A DNA stretch of 64,000 nt from Cohnella abietis (GTDB lineage: Bacteria; Bacillota; Bacilli; Paenibacillales; Paenibacillaceae): NCBI RefSeq assembly GCF_004295585.1, contig NZ_AP019400.1:6688501-6752500 (forward strand), read 5' to 3'. The translations under genes were made by a program, and so were the position numbers. This document shows, piece after piece, positions 60,285 through 64,000 of this stretch (its first letter is position 1; each line of letters begins with the position of its first letter). The notes below the pieces were generated by a model. The model saw only the letters and a list, made by a program, of their open reading frames with translations. It was not told the DNA's origin and ran no database searches.

Positions 60285-60794
60285 CCTCGTTGCTCGAAAT
60301 ATTCGAACAACACCACTTAATCGCGCCTCTTCCGGTCCTCGTTGCTCGATATATTCGAACAACACCACTCAATCGTGCCTCTTCCGGTCCTCGTTGCTCG
60401 AAATATTCGAACAACACCATTCAATCGCGCCTCTTCCGGACCTCGTTGCTCGAAATATTCGAACAACACCACTCAATCGTGCCTCTTCCGGTCCTCGTTA
60501 CTCGAAATATTCGAACAACACCACTCAATCGTGCCTCTTCCGGACCTCGTTGCTCGAAATATTCGAACAACACCATTCATAGTGCCTCTTCCGGTCCTCG
60601 TTGCTCAAAATATTCGAACAACACCACTCAATCGTGCCTCTTCCGGACCTCGTTGCTCGAAAATATTCGAACAACACCACTCAATCGTGCCTCTTCCGGT
60701 CCTCGTTGCTCGAAATATTCGAACAACACCACTTAATCGTGCCTCTTCCGGACCTCATTGCTCGAAATATTCGAACAACACCACTCAATCGTGC
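60285..60794 (+). repeat. 52-bp tandem repeat array, ten copies
   Basis: Units starting CTCGTTGCTCGAAATATTCG at 60286, 60338, 60390, 60442, 60494, 60546, 60597, 60649, 60702 and 60754. Spacing is 52 bp, except one 51 and one 53. Each unit has a near-palindrome, arms GTTGCTCGAA and TTCGAACAAC around ATA, and a second part ACACCACTCAATCGTGCCTC. Variation alternates (CGGTC/CGGAC). As 52 is not a multiple of three and no stops occur, all three plus frames stay open, producing false ORFs. No genes are expected here. Confidence 0.93.
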
Positions 60795-60868
60795 TGGGTC
60801 ATGCCCTGCTAGAGTTGTAATTCCCTCTCCAACGGTCGGTGTCTTGTTACTTATGGAGGCTATTTCCG

Positions 60869-62323
60869 CTATGTTCCGATGACCATTTCCAGCTCCATGC
60901 CAAGCACGTTGGCCAATCGCTCGATTTGTTTTCCCGTATGGCCAACGCCCAATGCAAAATGGTGGGTAGGTCCGGCTGCGCACCATCTCTCGATAAAGTC
61001 AGCGACACTGCAATTGAAGCTGCAACGGGTATTGGTATTGCCGGTTTGCGGAATTTCGCCTTTGATCGATTCGCCTTCGGCAGCAATCATCTTGTAACGG
61101 CCATCCGCGGTCTGGGAGATTCCCAGCAAGGTAACTGGCCCCGCTTGGATGCTGAATTCCACGCCGATGCCGGAGCCGCTTTTGCCGTGGAACAAATCCA
61201 ACCCTCGAATGATCGGACGGCTGTCGCTGATCTTGACGTTATGCGGGCCGTCATGCCCAACGAGTACGATCTCGTCCACGAAATCGCAAGGATGCAGCTC
61301 GGCGAAGGAACCCCCGGCGTCTAACCGATCCATAATCAGCATGGCCGCGCAAGTCTTAAGATCCGCTTCTCCCGCGAGTGGAATCCCCTTGCCGGTGAGG
61401 AGCGAATTTCCTAGGACCATGTTCGAGCCGATCCGTTCGTATTCATTGTTATCCAGCCCGCGATAGTAATAAGCAAGACCAGTCAAACCGTTCTCCATTA
61501 TCAGCTTGTCGAGTCCGACTGCCACCTTGGCCGACCATTCCAAGTCCTCATGCTTGATCGGCCGTGTCACCGGATCGATGAACGGGTCGGCGATTGTGAA
61601 TACGCTCTTGATTTCTTCTATTTTATCCGCGATCTCGCTAACCTTCGCGTCATTCACTAGCTTGGCAAGGTCGCACATCTCCAACATTTGGACATGGGAG
61701 CCGAAGGCAGCCGTGAACGCTGTCGGATCGGAATTCATATCGTACATGCCTTCGTAGGTATGGCCCAAATAGCCGATCCGCGCGTACTTAAACGCCCGCC
61801 GGGCATTCGCGACCTGGCACCACGATTTCAATTCGCGGACTACTCGCGGATCTTCATGTAGCGTCCCCACGATCATGCCAGCCGCCGGCTTTCCGGCGCG
61901 AACGAGCACCCCGCTGATCTCAGGCAACGAGCAGATATTATCATTCGCCAACTGCATATATGTCGTCGTGTTCCGGTAATCCAACCGTTTGAGCGGTTGC
62001 AAGGCGACCAAGACGGTAGGCACTCCGAGGTTCATAATGGCAGTTGCAGCCGATGACGACGTGACGTACGTACTCAGATTACAGAATAAGAAGTCTACAT
62101 CTTGGGCTCTCAGCCGAGCGGCCGCTGCGAACGATTTGTCCACGTTATCTACAAAACCCGCCGATACGATCTCCACGTCGTAGCCGCTAAGCATCTTCTC
62201 GAACTCACGACCGTAACCCTCGAGTTCCTCCCGCAACCCCGGAAATTGTCCCCAATACGGCTCGTGACCAACCGTTATAACGCCAATGCGAGCTTTAGCC
62301 CTTGTAAACAATGGTATACTCAT
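60869..62323 (-). CDS. L-fucose/L-arabinose isomerase-family protein
   Basis: 484 aa from ATG 62323 (AAGGTGG eight bases upstream); the frame opens at TTG 62365 without RBS. It has the isomerase fold: GVITVGHEPYWGQFPGLREEL (residues 12-32), an N-terminal NAD-like alpha/beta region, GYLGHTYEGMYDMNSDPTAF, and the C-terminal GHTGKQIERLANVLGMEL. It would convert an aldose (fucose, arabinose or related) to a ketose. It follows a GH2 beta-mannosidase-like gene by 43 bp, so the pair likely cleaves and isomerises a sugar. Confidence 0.85.
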   Translation of the reverse strand: MSIPLFTRAKARIGVITVGHEPYWGQFPGLREELEGYGREFEKMLSGYDVEIVSAGFVDNVDKSFAAAARLRAQDVDFLFCNLSTYVTSSSAATAIMNLGVPTVLVALQPLKRLDYRNTTTYMQLANDNICSLPEISGVLVRAGKPAAGMIVGTLHEDPRVVRELKSWCQVANARRAFKYARIGYLGHTYEGMYDMNSDPTAFTAAFGSHVQMLEMCDLAKLVNDAKVSEIADKIEEIKSVFTIADPFIDPVTRPIKHEDLEWSAKVAVGLDKLIMENGLTGLAYYYRGLDNNEYERIGSNMVLGNSLLTGKGIPLAGEADLKTCAAMLIMDRLDAGGSFAELHPCDFVDEIVLVGHDGPHNVKISDSRPIIRGLDLFHGKSGSGIGVEFSIQAGPVTLLGISQTADGRYKMIAAEGESIKGEIPQTGNTNTRCSFNCSVADFIERWCAAGPTHHFALGVGHTGKQIERLANVLGMELEMVIGT

Positions 62324-62366
62324 TTCCACTTCCACCTTTTCGCGATTAGTGCTATTGATTGTCAAT

Positions 62367-64000
62367 CTAATTCCAACTGATCAGTTCGATCTCCCCGTTG
62401 CCCCCGGCACCGGCACTAGCCCCCGTAGCCAATCTTCGATAATCGATCGTTCTGCGCTCGTCTGGCAACAGATCGAAGTAATTGTCTGAGAAAACATACT
62501 CGCCGTGGAGCAAGACGGCTTTGGCATATCGATCCGCAGTAATGATTAGGCGGCCTCCTTCGGTCCCTTCCTGCCGAGACTCAATGCGTACGCCGGAAGC
62601 TTCAAGCTCCATGTCCGCCGGAATACCCGTAAAATAAACGCATCGATCCTCGCCGAACGGACCCGAGATATCCATTACCAGCAAGTGAGAGTCGTCCAAC
62701 AGCGCGTCCAATTCCTCCAATGGCACCGTCTCAATGGCGGAAGATGTTCCTCCCCCTACCCCGAAGCTGAACTCCCGACTCCACCGAGAAGCATCGTCGG
62801 CTTTGCCGTCCAGCTTCAACACTCGCAGTCTTGCCGTCCCCAGAATTGCTTCAGGCTTGTCGTTGCATACCCAGAATGTATACCCGCCTTCCTTTTCCTG
62901 CCGATCGATCGAAGCGATAACCGGACGGGCGGCTTTCTTGAACCCGTAATAACCGCCCTTCGGATACCCGTAATAATCGACGAGGCTCCATCCGCTCGCC
63001 GGCCAGCAATCGTTAAACATCCAGAACAGAATGCCGCCCGTATAAGGCCGGTTGCGTCTGTACGCCTCGAGGACGAGGCGGGTAATCTCATGTTGAGCGT
63101 AGGACATGTGCCTAATCTTCTCGACCGTCGAGACGGCCGGAGGCATCAGCTTATCGGCAAGCGTCTCAAGCGCGCGGAAGAGCGTAAAGTCGACTAGCCC
63201 GGGATGGTTCTTCGTATGATACTCTAGCATGTCGAATGAAGGATCGTTCAGATCCTCCTCGCTCATGAACCGCCTCAGCGTATGAATCTCCGGCGTGCCG
63301 AACATTGGAAACTCCGGGCAGAACCGGCTGAGCAAGCCTGCGAAGTAAGCTCGGTAATCCCGCATGTCCGTATGGCGCAAGTAGTCGAAAATATCGAACA
63401 ACGCACCGGTGTAATGCGCGGTGCCGATCGTGAATGAATTATTCTTGTTGCCGCCGAAAGGGCTCGTCGGCAAGAACGAACGGGACGGATCGAGCTCTGC
63501 GCACAGCCTGCCCGTAATCCGCTCGGCAATCGCCCGTCCGGGGTAGTCCGGATCATCTTCGCCGTCGAACATGCCGTTCTCGTTGTCGCCGTTCCACATG
63601 ATCAGGCTCGGGCGGCTGCGAAGCGAACGGATGACGCCTTCGGCCTCTACGGCCAACGAAGCAGCCCATTCCCCGTCTTCTTCGGGATACGTACCGCATG
63701 CCATCATGAAATCTTGGAAGACGAGAATCCCTAGCTTGTCGCACCCGTCCCAGAAGGGCTCCGGCTCGTAGATACCCCCGCCCCAGCAGCGAAGCATCGT
63801 CATATCGGCATCCCGGGCGAGACGAAGAAGATTCTCGTAATGCGAATCCGGGATACGCGACGGAAAGGGATCGCTCGGCACCCAATTGGCTCCTTTGCAG
63901 TAGATGGGGACGCCGTTCACCAATAGCGTGAACCCGCTTCCGGGCCGCTCCCCGTTCATGTCCCACTCCGCGCTTCGAGCTCTCAACTCCTCGGTCGTAC
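62367..64000 (-). CDS. GH2 beta-mannosidase-like enzyme, N-terminus cut by window edge
   Basis: About 545 codons visible, open to the right edge, so the start lies outside; the TTG at 63986 is internal. The visible part starts in the immunoglobulin-like/barrel junction (FTLLVNGVPIYCKGANWVPSDPFPSRI). The catalytic acid/base motif MWNGDNENG follows, then LGILVFQDFMMACGTYPE and FWMFNDCWPASGWSLVDYYG, all typical of beta-mannosidases. No signal peptide can be judged. Upstream of the isomerase gene. Inference: cleaves beta-linked mannose from imported oligosaccharide. Confidence 0.9.
   Translation of the reverse strand, partial: TTEELRARSAEWDMNGERPGSGFTLLVNGVPIYCKGANWVPSDPFPSRIPDSHYENLLRLARDADMTMLRCWGGGIYEPEPFWDGCDKLGILVFQDFMMACGTYPEEDGEWAASLAVEAEGVIRSLRSRPSLIMWNGDNENGMFDGEDDPDYPGRAIAERITGRLCAELDPSRSFLPTSPFGGNKNNSFTIGTAHYTGALFDIFDYLRHTDMRDYRAYFAGLLSRFCPEFPMFGTPEIHTLRRFMSEEDLNDPSFDMLEYHTKNHPGLVDFTLFRALETLADKLMPPAVSTVEKIRHMSYAQHEITRLVLEAYRRNRPYTGGILFWMFNDCWPASGWSLVDYYGYPKGGYYGFKKAARPVIASIDRQEKEGGYTFWVCNDKPEAILGTARLRVLKLDGKADDASRWSREFSFGVGGGTSSAIETVPLEELDALLDDSHLLVMDISGPFGEDRCVYFTGIPADMELEASGVRIESRQEGTEGGRLIITADRYAKAVLLHGEYVFSDNYFDLLPDERRTIDYRRLATGASAGAGGNGEIELISWN

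Noticed and set aside
60285..60794. CRISPR array
   Set aside because: The whole 52-bp unit repeats without variable spacers, and no cas genes are present.
60256..60882. Four overlapping plus-strand ORFs of 93-156 aa with LLEIFEQHHSIVPLP-like repeats
   Set aside because: They are the three frames of the 52-bp tandem array; they are open only because the unit lacks stops and shifts frame each copy. No RBS or sensible protein.

Overview
The window looks like a chromosomal segment of a Gram-positive soil bacterium of the Paenibacillaceae (Paenibacillus or Cohnella type). This is inferred from strong AGGAGG ribosome binding sites, S-layer-homology anchoring, LplB/LplC-type sugar permeases paired with large lipoprotein binding proteins, membrane-anchored AraC regulators with an extracellular sensor, CcpA- and Fur-like sites, and moderate G+C. 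No rRNA, tRNA, phage or intact insertion sequence was seen.

Layout. (1) 1-5639 (-): a very large secreted beta-helix protein, probably a GH141-like polysaccharide enzyme, with two discoidin-like domains, two tandem LamG-like domains and an SLH domain cut by the window edge. (2) 5838-17034 (-): one long cluster with two permeases, a lipoprotein binding protein, M20 deacylase, RidA, SDR, GH20 hexosaminidase, cyclase-family hydrolase, a dimethylformamidase-like protein and a D-threonine-aldolase-like PLP enzyme. It is controlled by a divergent sensor-AraC protein (17287-19533). The enzyme set suggests uptake and breakdown of an amide- or amino-sugar-containing glycoconjugate, perhaps with D-amino acids. 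(3) 20945-31131 (-): a second transporter cluster with two unusual glycosidases, an Anabaena-sensory-rhodopsin-transducer-family protein, a polysaccharide deacetylase and a creatinase-like M24 protein lacking metal ligands. It again faces a divergent sensor-AraC gene and has a candidate CcpA site next to its promoter. (4) 33740-36830 (-): tatA, tatC and a Tat-exported beta-helix protein in one operon. (5) 37200-40083: a sugar isomerase/epimerase and a Gfo/Idh/MocA dehydrogenase with a divergent AraC regulator. (6) 40159-49088: alpha/beta hydrolase, a Fur-controlled siderophore-binding lipoprotein followed by an AraC-SBP fusion regulator, a flavin monooxygenase, and a third sugar ABC operon. 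(7) 49118-49555: eight 51-bp tandem repeats ending at a terminator. (8) 49758-55663: ECF sigma/anti-sigma pair and a histidine kinase / SARP-type response regulator / diguanylate cyclase group. (9) 55869-60075: an unknown two-gene pair, malate:quinone oxidoreductase, HAD protein, Lrp regulator and VOC protein. (10) 60080-60794: a group II intron 5' remnant, a 16-bp hairpin and ten 52-bp tandem repeats. (11) 60869-64000 (-): a fucose/arabinose-isomerase-family protein preceded by a GH2 beta-mannosidase-like gene cut by the right edge.

Overall this is a carbohydrate-scavenging region: extracellular polysaccharide attack, ABC uptake, cytoplasmic glycosidases and downstream sugar dehydrogenases/isomerases, each module with its own regulator. 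All assignments rest on reading the sequence and recalled family motifs; no database search was run.
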